Source: Gammaproteobacteria bacterium (GTDB lineage: Bacteria > Pseudomonadota > Gammaproteobacteria > Thiohalorhabdales > Thiohalorhabdaceae). From it: a stretch of 6,620 nucleotides of DNA. The notes beneath the pieces were generated by a model that was given only the letters and a program-made list of their open reading frames with translations, made no database searches and was not told the DNA's origin. The stretch is from NCBI GenBank assembly GCA_018609925.1, contig JAHEOG010000041.1, forward strand, positions 1 to 6,620, written 5' to 3'. This document shows positions 1 through 5,126 of the stretch, in pieces (within the stretch, counting starts at the first letter, position 1; each line of letters opens with the position of its first letter). The translations under genes were made by a program, and so were the position numbers.

Positions 1-679
1 CCGGATGACCCGGGCGAAGTCGGGGCCGGACAGTCAGCCCCAAGCGGCGCAGGAACGGCCACTGGAAGGCGAGCTGGAGAGCCCCCCCAGCGAAGACCGC
101 CCACGCCAGCGCGGTTATGGGGCGCTCGAATTGGGGAGCCCACCACAGGGCGCCCGCGATCAAGGCCAGGTTGAGCAGCACCGGGGTGAAGGCCGGGGCG
201 GCGAATCGACCGAAGGTATTCAGCGCCCCCCCGGCGAGGGCCACCAATGAGATGAAGAACAGGTAGGGGAAGGTGATCCGCAGCAGGTCCGCGGTCAGGT
301 CCAGCTTGCCCGGATCGTCGCCGAATCCCGGGGCAAGGAGCCACACCAGAAGCGGCGCCGCCAGGGCGCCGATCAGGCTGATGACGGCGACGACGGCCCC
401 CAACACCCCGGTTACGGCTCCCAACAGCTCCCGCAGCTCCGCGTGCGAGCGCCGTTGGCGGTACTCGGTAAAGACGGGGACGAAGGCGGTGGCGAAGGCC
501 CCTTCGGCGAACAGGCGTCGGAAGAAGTTGGGGAGCTTGAAGGCCACGAAGAAGGCGTCGGTGGCCAGCCCCGCCCCGAAGGCCCGGGCGATCACCACGT
601 CGCGGACGAAGCCCAGGACCCGCGAGAGGAAGGTCATGGAGCCGATGGTAGCGGTGGAGCGGAACAGTCCAGCGGCCAA
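1..679 (-). CDS. murJ: Lipid II flippase MurJ (MviN), N-terminal part, cut by window edge
   Basis: MurJ is the inner-membrane MOP-superfamily flippase that moves lipid II to the periplasm for peptidoglycan synthesis. I translated this strand by hand and found 226 codons without a stop, running off the left edge. Near the N-terminus is the MurJ signature SRVLGFVRD (about residues 19-27), then ATDAFFVAFKLPNFFRR (about 39-55) and AEGAFATAFVPVFTEY. Arg20, Arg26, Asp41 and Arg54 align with the functionally important E. coli Arg18, Arg24, Asp39 and Arg52. Several hydrophobic segments follow, including those around residues 87-108 and 137-152. I chose the TTG start at 677-679 because AGGAG lies 5 bases upstream and the protein then begins within two residues of the E. 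coli start. An in-frame GTG at 683-685 overlaps that ribosome site and is less likely. The gene is divergent from rpsT. I see no clear promoter for it. Confidence 0.95.
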   Translation of the reverse strand, partial: MAAGLFRSTATIGSMTFLSRVLGFVRDVVIARAFGAGLATDAFFVAFKLPNFFRRLFAEGAFATAFVPVFTEYRQRRSHAELRELLGAVTGVLGAVVAVISLIGALAAPLLVWLLAPGFGDDPGKLDLTADLLRITFPYLFFISLVALAGGALNTFGRFAAPAFTPVLLNLALIAGALWWAPQFERPITALAWAVFAGGALQLAFQWPFLRRLGLTVRPRLRPGHP

Positions 680-684
680 GGCCA

Positions 685-689
685 CTCCT
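685..689 (-). promoter_or_regulatory. Ribosome binding site of murJ (AGGAG)
   Basis: On the minus strand AGGAG is followed after 5 bases by TTG (677-679). This favours the TTG over the GTG at 683-685, which shares a base with the site itself. Confidence 0.6.
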
Positions 690-712
690 GTAGGAACCCA
701 ATGGAGCCGCTT

Positions 713-742
713 TTGACAGATACCGGAGCCCGGGGGGATAAT
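713..742 (+). promoter_or_regulatory. Sigma70-type promoter of rpsT
   Basis: A perfect -35 box TTGACA (713-718) is followed after 18 bases by GATAAT (737-742), one mismatch from the -10 consensus. Transcription would start near 749, leaving a leader of about 100 bases before the rpsT start. The bases just after the -10 box are CCCGGGC. A GC-rich discriminator of this kind is typical of stringently controlled ribosomal promoters, so growth-rate control is a reasonable inference. The -10 box sits between two CCCGGG hexamers. The -35 box lies only 34 bases from the murJ start on the other strand, so the two genes share a compact control region. Confidence 0.75.
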
Positions 743-760
743 CCCGGGCTTCCCAGGGGT

Positions 761-784
761 CGGTCCCGGGCCCAGCCCGGACCG
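761..784 (+). promoter_or_regulatory. Hairpin in the rpsT leader
   Basis: The arms are CGGT plus CCGGGC on the left (761-764 and 766-771) and GCCCGG plus ACCG on the right (775-784). The loop is CCA and C765 is a single bulged base. This gives a 10-bp, almost all G-C stem inside the predicted rpsT leader, about 50 bases upstream of the Shine-Dalgarno. E. coli S20 is known to regulate its own translation, so a role in autoregulation or mRNA stability is possible. No function is shown by the sequence, and the hairpin would also form on murJ-strand RNA if transcription reached this far. Confidence 0.45.
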
Positions 785-833
785 GCGACAACCGGATCTG
801 GACCCGCCAAGGGAATCGCAGCCACAAGGATCT

Positions 834-841
834 AAAGGAGG
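834..841 (+). promoter_or_regulatory. Strong ribosome binding site of rpsT (AAAGGAGG)
   Basis: This is an almost perfect anti-16S match ending 8 bases before the GTG at 850. It supports the GTG as the true start and may compensate for the weaker start codon. Confidence 0.8.
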
Positions 842-849
842 ACGGGAGC

Positions 850-1110
850 GTGGCGAATACGCCCCAAGCCCGCAAGCGCGTCATCCAGAACGAGAAGCGG
901 CGCCAGCGCAACAAGCATCACAAGACCCGCATGCGCACCGCCATCAAGCAGGTGGAGCGTGCCGTCGCTGCCGGCGACAAGGAAACGGCCCAGGCCCAAC
1001 TGGGTCCGGCGGTCTCCTTGATCGACCATGTCGCCACCAAGGGCGCCATCCACAAGAACACCGCCGCCCGCACGGTGAGCCGGCTGACCCGAAAGGTCCA
1101 GAGCCTCTAG
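850..1110 (+). CDS. rpsT: 30S ribosomal protein S20
   Basis: S20 is a helical primary-binding protein of the 30S subunit that contacts 16S rRNA. The 86-residue product is almost the same length as E. coli S20 (87). It shows the family pattern throughout: MANTPQARKR at the N-terminus, QNEKRRQRN (about 13-21), a basic first helix, and ATKGAIHKNTAARTVSRL near the C-terminus. It is very rich in Arg and Lys. The start is GTG, fixed by a strong Shine-Dalgarno 8 bases upstream and by the conserved MAN start. E. coli rpsT also uses a non-AUG start (UUG), so a weak start codon here fits the family's translational control. It is the only plus-strand gene in the window, divergent from murJ and convergent with proB, with 21 bases between the stop codons. 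I see no convincing intrinsic terminator in that gap. Confidence 0.97.
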   Translation: MANTPQARKRVIQNEKRRQRNKHHKTRMRTAIKQVERAVAAGDKETAQAQLGPAVSLIDHVATKGAIHKNTAARTVSRLTRKVQSL

Positions 1111-1131
1111 CCCCTCCCCAACCGACGGGCC

Positions 1132-2262
1132 TCAGAGGACGGCCAGATCGTCCCGGTGGATCAGCTCCTCGGTGTCCACGTAGCCCAGGATAGCCTCGAT
1201 CTCCGCCGAGGCGTGGCCGGCGATCCACCGGGTCTCCTCCGCTGGGTAGCTGGCCAAGCCCCGGCAGACCTCCCGCCCCTGCGGATCCAGGCAGGACACC
1301 ACCTCCCCCCGTTGGAAGCTGCCCTCCACCCGAACGACGCCTACCGGTAGCAGCGACCGACCCTCCTCTCGGATGACCCGCGCCGCCCCCTCGTCGATGT
1401 GGATACGCCCCTTCACCTGGAGCTGATTGGCCAGCCACTGCTTGCGTGCCACCAGGGCATCCCGGCCGGGATGCAGGAAGGTCCCCAGGGCCTCCCCCGA
1501 GCTCAGCCGCATCAGCACGCTCTCCTCGAGGCCCGAGACGATGGCGGTGGCCGTACCCGAGCGGGCCGCGCGCTGGGCCGCCAGGACCTTGGTACGCATC
1601 CCCCCGCTGCCCACCGAGCTGCCCGCGCCACCGGCGGCGGCGAGCAGGGCCGGATCCCCGGCCCGGCCTTCGCGGACCAGGTTGGCATGGGGATCGAGGC
1701 GGGGATCGGCCTCGAACAGGCCCTCGGAATCGGTCAGGATGGTCAGCAGATCCGCCTCCACCAGGTTGGCCACCAGGGCGGCCAGGGTGTCGTTGTCGCC
1801 GAAGCGGATCTCCTCGGTGACCACCGTGTCGTTCTCGTTGACGATGGGGATCACGTCCAGGGCGATGAGCCCGCGCAGGGTGTTGCGGGCGTTGAGGTAG
1901 CGCTTGCGGTCCGAGAGGTCATCGTGGGTCAGAAGCACCTGAGCGGTGAGCAGGCCCTGGGCATTGAAGCGGTGCTCGTAGGCCTCCACCAGCCCGCTCT
2001 GGCCCACCGCGGCCGCGGCCTGGAGCTCGTGGATGGCCACCGGCCGGTGCGTCCAGCCCAGTCGGCCCATGCCGGCGGCTATGGCCCCCGAGCTGACCAG
2101 GATGGGCTCCACCCCACGCTCGGCCAGGCCGGCGAGCTGGGTCACCCAGTCCTCGATAACGTCCAGGGCGAGGCCCCCACCGGGCCGGGTGAGCAGGGTA
2201 CTGCCCACCTTCACGACCCAACGTCGGGCCTGGCGCTGTTGGTCACTGCGGCTCGCGCTCAC
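1132..2262 (-). CDS. proB: Glutamate 5-kinase with C-terminal PUA domain
   Basis: ProB phosphorylates L-glutamate with ATP to gamma-glutamyl phosphate, the committed step of proline synthesis in the cytoplasm. The 376-residue product has an amino-acid-kinase domain (about 14-270) followed by a PUA domain (about 285-365), the usual two-domain form. Visible motifs are WVVKVGSTLLT (15-25, with Lys18), VSSGAIAAGMGRLG (56-69), RKRYLNARNTL (119-129), IVNENDTV (140-147) and FGDNDTLAALVANL (154-167). Asp145, Asn157 and Asp158 align with E. coli Asp137, Asn149 and Asp150 in the glutamate and proline-feedback site, so feedback inhibition is likely kept. The GTG start at 2262 overlaps the 3' end of obgE by 20 bases. 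The proB frame has a stop just upstream, so this is the first possible start, and translational coupling to obgE is likely. proA is not in the window. Confidence 0.96.
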   Translation of the reverse strand: MSASRSDQQRQARRWVVKVGSTLLTRPGGGLALDVIEDWVTQLAGLAERGVEPILVSSGAIAAGMGRLGWTHRPVAIHELQAAAAVGQSGLVEAYEHRFNAQGLLTAQVLLTHDDLSDRKRYLNARNTLRGLIALDVIPIVNENDTVVTEEIRFGDNDTLAALVANLVEADLLTILTDSEGLFEADPRLDPHANLVREGRAGDPALLAAAGGAGSSVGSGGMRTKVLAAQRAARSGTATAIVSGLEESVLMRLSSGEALGTFLHPGRDALVARKQWLANQLQVKGRIHIDEGAARVIREEGRSLLPVGVVRVEGSFQRGEVVSCLDPQGREVCRGLASYPAEETRWIAGHASAEIEAILGYVDTEELIHRDDLAVL

Positions 2263-3262
2263 GCTCCAGCTCGCTCATGATGTCCCGTTTCAGGCGCTCC
2301 AGTTCGATCCCGGCCTGGGCCGAGACCCCGTAGACGGGGCCGTCCCATTCCAGCTCCCCGGCCAGCAGGTCCAGCCATTCCCGCCGCTCCGACTCGGGGA
2401 TCTGGTCCACCTTGGAGGCCACCAGCCACCGGCGGCGCGCCAGCAGATCCGGGTCGTAGCTCGCCAGCTCGGCCTCCACAGCGCGAACATTGGCGACCGG
2501 ATCCGAGCCGTCCGAAGGCGCGATATCCACCAGCTGCAGCAGCAGGTGGTTGCGGGCGAGCTGGCGCAGGAAGCGCGCGCCAAGCCCGGCGCCCTCCGCC
2601 GCCCCCTCGATGAGCCCGGGGATCTCGGCCAGGACGAAGCTACGCTCGGGATCCACCCGGACGACCCCCAGCACCGGCTGGACCGTCGTGAAGGGATAGT
2701 CGGCGACGCGGGGGCGGGCCGCGGACAGGGCCCGAATCAGGGAGGACTTGCCGGCGTTGGGCCGACCCACCAGGCCGACATCGGCCAGCAGGCGCAGCTC
2801 CAGGCGCAGGGCGTAGGATTCGCCCGCCGTGCCGTCGGTCTGCTCCCGGGGGGTGCGGTTGGTGCTGCTCTTGAAGCGGGCGTTGCCGTGCCCCCCCCGG
2901 CCGGCCCGGGCCACCACCAGGCGCTGACCGGGCTCGGTAACATCCCCGATGAGCTCACCGGTCTCGTCGTTGAAGACCTGGCTCCCCACCGGTACCGGCA
3001 CTTCGCAGTCGGCTCCGGAGCGACCGGTCCTCTGTTGGCCGCCACCGTGACCGCCCCGCTCGGCGCGGTAATGCTTGCGGTAGCGGAAATCCACCAGGGT
3101 GGCCAGGGACTCGTCCCCCACGAGCACCACGTCCCCGCCGCGCCCTCCATCCCCGCCGTCGGGCCCGCCCCGCGGCACGTACTTCTCGCGCCGGAAATGA
3201 ACGACCCCGTTACCGCCGGCGCCGGCCTCGACCCGGATGTGGGCTTCATCAACGAATTGCAA
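2243..3262 (-). CDS. obgE: GTPase ObgE/CgtA (ribosome assembly)
   Basis: Obg proteins are essential GTPases that act in late 50S subunit assembly and stress responses. The start here gives 339 residues. The N-terminal glycine-rich Obg domain (about 1-157) contains FRREKYVPRGGPDGGDGG, GRGGHGNARFKSSTNR and many Gly-Gly pairs. The G domain (about 158-330) carries G1 GRPNAGKSS (166-174), G2 YPFTT (189-193), G3 EIPGLIEGAAEGAGLG (from 213), G4 SKVD (283-286) and G5 SAQAG (314-318). The G3 Asp is replaced by Glu and the G4 Asn by Ser, both unusual. There is no long acidic tail like that of E. coli ObgE. I prefer TTG at 3262, giving the family-typical MQFVDEA start with GGAG 8 bases upstream. A TTG two codons earlier (3268) is also in frame but only 2 bases from that site. 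It is downstream of rpmA and overlaps proB, as in other proteobacterial operons. Confidence 0.95.
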   Translation of the reverse strand: MQFVDEAHIRVEAGAGGNGVVHFRREKYVPRGGPDGGDGGRGGDVVLVGDESLATLVDFRYRKHYRAERGGHGGGQQRTGRSGADCEVPVPVGSQVFNDETGELIGDVTEPGQRLVVARAGRGGHGNARFKSSTNRTPREQTDGTAGESYALRLELRLLADVGLVGRPNAGKSSLIRALSAARPRVADYPFTTVQPVLGVVRVDPERSFVLAEIPGLIEGAAEGAGLGARFLRQLARNHLLLQLVDIAPSDGSDPVANVRAVEAELASYDPDLLARRRWLVASKVDQIPESERREWLDLLAGELEWDGPVYGVSAQAGIELERLKRDIMSELEREREPQ

Positions 3263-3270
3263 CGACAAGG

Positions 3271-3274
3271 CTCC
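3271..3274 (-). promoter_or_regulatory. Ribosome binding site of obgE (GGAG)
   Basis: GGAG lies 8 bases before the TTG at 3260-3262 but only 2 bases before the in-frame TTG at 3266-3268. Spacing and the conserved Obg N-terminus both favour the downstream TTG. Confidence 0.55.
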
Positions 3275-3321
3275 GCGCGCGGGTCGGTAGGGAGGCCCGG
3301 TCCCGGGGCCCGAACGGCGAA

Positions 3322-3366
3322 GGCCCCGCCCGGGTGCGGCGCGAGGCCGTAGCCCGGAGCGGGGCC
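3322..3366 (-). promoter_or_regulatory. Long G-C hairpin between rpmA and obgE
   Basis: Outer arms GGCCCCGC (3322-3329) and GCGGGGCC (3359-3366) pair over 8 bp. After one bulged base (3358), CCGGG (3330-3334) pairs with CCCGG (3353-3357). Inside the loop, CGGC (3337-3340) pairs with GCCG (3346-3349). The total is about 17 bp, read here in plus-strand coordinates. On the minus-strand transcript it begins about 28 bases after the rpmA stop and ends about 59 bases before the obgE start. There is no T-run behind it, so it is not a standard intrinsic terminator. An mRNA stabiliser, processing site or partial attenuator separating the abundant ribosomal mRNA from obgE-proB is my inference. Confidence 0.5.
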
Positions 3367-3394
3367 ATTGGCGTTAGGACCAGTCGGAGCGGGG

Positions 3395-3652
3395 TTAGTC
3401 GCTCACGACGTTCACGTACTTGCGCTGCTTGGCCCCTTTGCGCTCGAAGACCACGCGGCCATCGGCCTTGGCGAACAGGGTGTCGTCCCCCCCGCGGCCG
3501 ACATTGGCCCCCGGATGGAATCGGGTGCCGCGCTGGCGGACCAGGATGCTACCGGCCCGCACCTGTTGGTCCCCGAAGCGCTTGACGCCGAGTCGCTTTG
3601 ATTCGGAATCGCGCCCGTTGCGGGTGCTGCCGGCTGCCTTCTTGTGAGCCAT
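3395..3652 (-). CDS. rpmA: 50S ribosomal protein L27
   Basis: L27 is a large-subunit protein whose flexible N-terminus reaches the peptidyl-transferase centre. The 85-residue product equals the E. coli length. It shows MAHKKAAGSTRNGRDSESKRLG at the N-terminus, then GSILVRQRGTRFHPG (about 34-48) and GRGGDDTLFA (about 52-61), all L27 hallmarks. The protein begins directly with MAHKKA, with no cleavable N-terminal extension of the Firmicutes type. The ATG at 3652 is preceded by GGAG (3660-3663) at 7 bases. It follows rplU with a 29-base gap and is presumably expressed from the rplU promoter. The 3' side faces a 132-base gap before obgE that contains a long hairpin. Confidence 0.98.
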   Translation of the reverse strand: MAHKKAAGSTRNGRDSESKRLGVKRFGDQQVRAGSILVRQRGTRFHPGANVGRGGDDTLFAKADGRVVFERKGAKQRKYVNVVSD

Positions 3653-3681
3653 GGCTGCTCTCCGTTGCTCCCCGGCCCGAA

Positions 3682-3993
3682 CTAGCTTTGGATGCCGGTG
3701 ATCTCGATCTCGGTAAAGGGCTGGCGGTGCCCTTGGCGCCGGGTATAGCCCTTGCGCCGCTTCTTCTTCAGGATCCGCAGCTTCGGCCCCCGGCCGTGCT
3801 CGCGGATGGTGGCCTTTACGGCGCCCTTGTCCACGGTGGGCCGGCCCACCTTTACGTCCTCCCCGTCGCCGATCATCAGCACGCGATCGAGGGTCACGTC
3901 CGATCCGGGCTCCCCTTCGAGCTTCTCCACCCGGAGGGTATCCCCCTCGCGTACCTTGTACTGCTTTCCCCCCGTCTCGATGACCGCGAACAT
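3682..3993 (-). CDS. rplU: 50S ribosomal protein L21
   Basis: L21 binds 23S rRNA in the large subunit. The 103-residue product matches the E. coli length. It starts MFAVIETGGKQYKV, the family signature, followed by REGDTLRVEKLEG. It ends with the basic stretch PKLRILKKKRRKGYTRRQGHRQ (about 70-91) and the usual FTEIEITGI close. The ATG at 3993 has a purine-rich GGAAGGGCAGG stretch just upstream. It is first in the rplU-rpmA-obgE-proB group, with a near-consensus promoter about 42 bases upstream and a predicted leader of roughly 35 bases. Confidence 0.98.
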   Translation of the reverse strand: MFAVIETGGKQYKVREGDTLRVEKLEGEPGSDVTLDRVLMIGDGEDVKVGRPTVDKGAVKATIREHGRGPKLRILKKKRRKGYTRRQGHRQPFTEIEITGIQS

Positions 3994-4034
3994 GGGCCTG
4001 CCCTTCCGTACCGCCTTGTTAGGGAAAGCCGCGA

Positions 4035-4063
4035 ATTATAGGCCTTCAAGGCCCTCCCGTCAA
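4035..4063 (-). promoter_or_regulatory. Sigma70-type promoter of the rplU-rpmA operon
   Basis: On the minus strand a -35 box TTGACG (4058-4063, one mismatch) is followed after exactly 17 bases by a perfect TATAAT (4035-4040). Transcription should start near 4028. The discriminator reads TCGCGGC, GC-rich as expected for stringent control. The -35 box covers the dapF stop codon (TGA, 4060-4062), so the dapF 3' end and this promoter share bases. Confidence 0.8.
4041..4053. repeat. Perfect dyad inside the rplU promoter spacer
   Basis: GGCCTT-C-AAGGCC fills most of the 17-base spacer between the -35 and -10 boxes, ending directly against the -10 box. As RNA from dapF it could form a 5-bp hairpin with a 3-base loop followed by UAUAAUU, a poor terminator. 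As DNA it could be a small operator. It may also be chance in GC-rich sequence. Confidence 0.4.
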
Positions 4064-4950
4064 AGCGCATACCCCGTCCCGGCGGTGCCTTTCGCGGGGG
4101 AACCGGGCCGATGCGAAGGCCAGGCCGGCAAGCGGGCCCAGAAGACCAGCTCGGCGGGGCCAACCATCCGGACCGGGGCGCCGCGGCCGGACCAGCTCAC
4201 CGTCAGGGCGCCGCCGTCCAGGATCACCTCCGCGGTCTCCTCGCTGCGCCCCCAGAGACGGGCAGCGACCTGGGCAGCGCAGGCCCCGGTGCCGCAGGCC
4301 AGGGTGACCCCGGTACCGCGCTCCCAGACCCGGACCCGCAGGCGATCCGGTCCCAGCACCTGCACCAGCTCCACATTGGCCCGGTGGGGGAACAGGCGAT
4401 GGTGTTCCAGGGCCGGGCCCAGGGACTCCAGCGGCGCGTCCTCCACCCCCGGGACCTCCACGACGCAGTGGGGATTGCCCATGGATACGGCGGTGACGGA
4501 CCACTCGCGGCCCGCCACCGCCAGCGGGCGCTGGATCCACTCCCCGGCCTCCGTCAGGGGGATCGCCGCGCCGTCGAGGGCCGGCACCCCCATGTCCACG
4601 GCGATGCGGTCCCCGTCCTCGAAAACCGCTTCGACGTCGCCACCCGCTCCCGTGAGCCGGAGGGTGTTCGCCGAGGACAGGCCCGTCTCCCGGGCGAAGC
4701 GGGCGAGGCAGCGCATGCCGTTGCCGCACTGCTCGACCTCACCGCCGTCGGCGTTGAAGATGCGGTAGGCGAAATCGGTCTCGGCCCGATCCGTTGGCGC
4801 CAGGACCAGGACCTGGTCGCAGCCCACGCCGAACCGGCGATCGGCGAGGGCCCGGACCCGCTCGGCGGTCAAGCCCGGATCCTGGCGGACCCCGTCGATG
4901 ACGACGAAGTCGTTGCCCAGGCCCTGCATCTTGGCGAGCTCGAGGATCAT
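4060..4950 (-). CDS. dapF: Diaminopimelate epimerase
   Basis: DapF interconverts LL- and meso-diaminopimelate in the cytoplasm without a cofactor, supplying meso-DAP for peptidoglycan and lysine. Both catalytic cysteines are present: Cys75 in QCGNGMRC and Cys219 in ACGTGAC. Other family motifs are KMQGLGNDFVVID (7-19), FGVGCDQ (40-46), FNADGGEVEQCGNG (65-78), MGNPHCV (157-163) and ERGTGVTLACGTGACA (210-225). The ATG at 4950 gives MILELAKMQGLGNDF, a normal start, with AGGAAGGG directly upstream. At 296 residues it is about 20 longer than the usual ~275. The family normally ends soon after the GPAELVF-like motif (264-270), but here Trp-Ala-Arg and a Pro/Gly/Ala-rich tail continue to residue 296. 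That tail is coded by DNA next to the rplU promoter. The gene is downstream of lysA with a 176-base gap. Confidence 0.96.
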   Translation of the reverse strand: MILELAKMQGLGNDFVVIDGVRQDPGLTAERVRALADRRFGVGCDQVLVLAPTDRAETDFAYRIFNADGGEVEQCGNGMRCLARFARETGLSSANTLRLTGAGGDVEAVFEDGDRIAVDMGVPALDGAAIPLTEAGEWIQRPLAVAGREWSVTAVSMGNPHCVVEVPGVEDAPLESLGPALEHHRLFPHRANVELVQVLGPDRLRVRVWERGTGVTLACGTGACAAQVAARLWGRSEETAEVILDGGALTVSWSGRGAPVRMVGPAELVFWARLPAWPSHRPGSPAKGTAGTGYAL

Positions 4951-4963
4951 CCCTTCCTACCGA

Positions 4964-5008
4964 ACCGATTACTAGCGGACCGATTGCTAATGGACCGATT
5001 AACCGGGG
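4964..5008. repeat. Three 15-bp direct repeats upstream of dapF
   Basis: ACCGATT occurs at 4964-4970, 4979-4985 and 4994-5000, a period of exactly 15. The first two full units (ACCGATTACTAGCGG and ACCGATTGCTAATGG) match at 12 of 15 positions, while the third diverges after its first 8 bases. On the dapF sense strand this is AATCGGT three times, the nearest copy 14 bases upstream of the ATG. The block is noticeably more AT-rich than its surroundings. Repeated regulator sites or a replication-slippage tract are both possible. Confidence 0.65.
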
Positions 5009-5054
5009 AGGTCACAGAAGGCACGGGGACCGTCCGAGGGATGGCGGGACCCAA

Positions 5055-5084
5055 CCTTGCCAAGGCCGGAAGGCCTGGCCTTTT
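5055..5084. repeat. Nested inverted repeats in the lysA-dapF gap
   Basis: CCTTG-C-CAAGG (5055-5065) overlaps AAGGCC (5062-5067). A second AAGGCC (5070-5075) and a GGCCTT (5077-5082) follow. Either AAGGCC copy can pair with GGCCTT, so alternative hairpins are possible. On the plus strand the structure ends in TTTT (5081-5084), like a short intrinsic terminator, but no plus-strand gene precedes it. On the minus strand it would lie about 45 bases after the lysA stop with no T-run behind it. I see no gene in the rest of 4951-5126. Confidence 0.4.
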
Positions 5085-5126
5085 CCCGCGGCCTCGGTAC
5101 CCTCCGGGGCCTGGGTGGTAAGTCAT

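Noticed and set aside
273..716. Plus-strand open frames over positions 5-835
   Set aside because: The opposite strand encodes an unbroken MurJ N-terminus to position 679. The plus-strand frames lack motifs, and the last one crosses the rpsT promoter.
690..790. A promoter for murJ on the minus strand
   Set aside because: TATCTG and TTATCC occur but not with a usable spacing, so no promoter can be supported.
1104..1138. Possible terminator between rpsT and proB (CCTCT...AGAGG)
   Set aside because: The stem is only 5 bp with a 25-base loop and no T-run on either strand.
1399..2280. Plus-strand open frame (293 codons) opposite proB
   Set aside because: It is a GC-driven shadow of proB with low-complexity composition and no family signature.
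2033..3352. Long plus-strand open frame (439 codons) opposite obgE and proB
   Set aside because: Its frame is antisense to two genes with complete family motifs. Its product is Gly/Pro/Ala/Arg-rich without recognisable motifs. Long antisense frames are common at this GC content.
4111..5121. Plus-strand open frame (336 codons) opposite dapF and the dapF leader
   Set aside because: It is antisense to dapF, whose catalytic motifs are all intact. It has no plausible ribosome site or recognisable domain.
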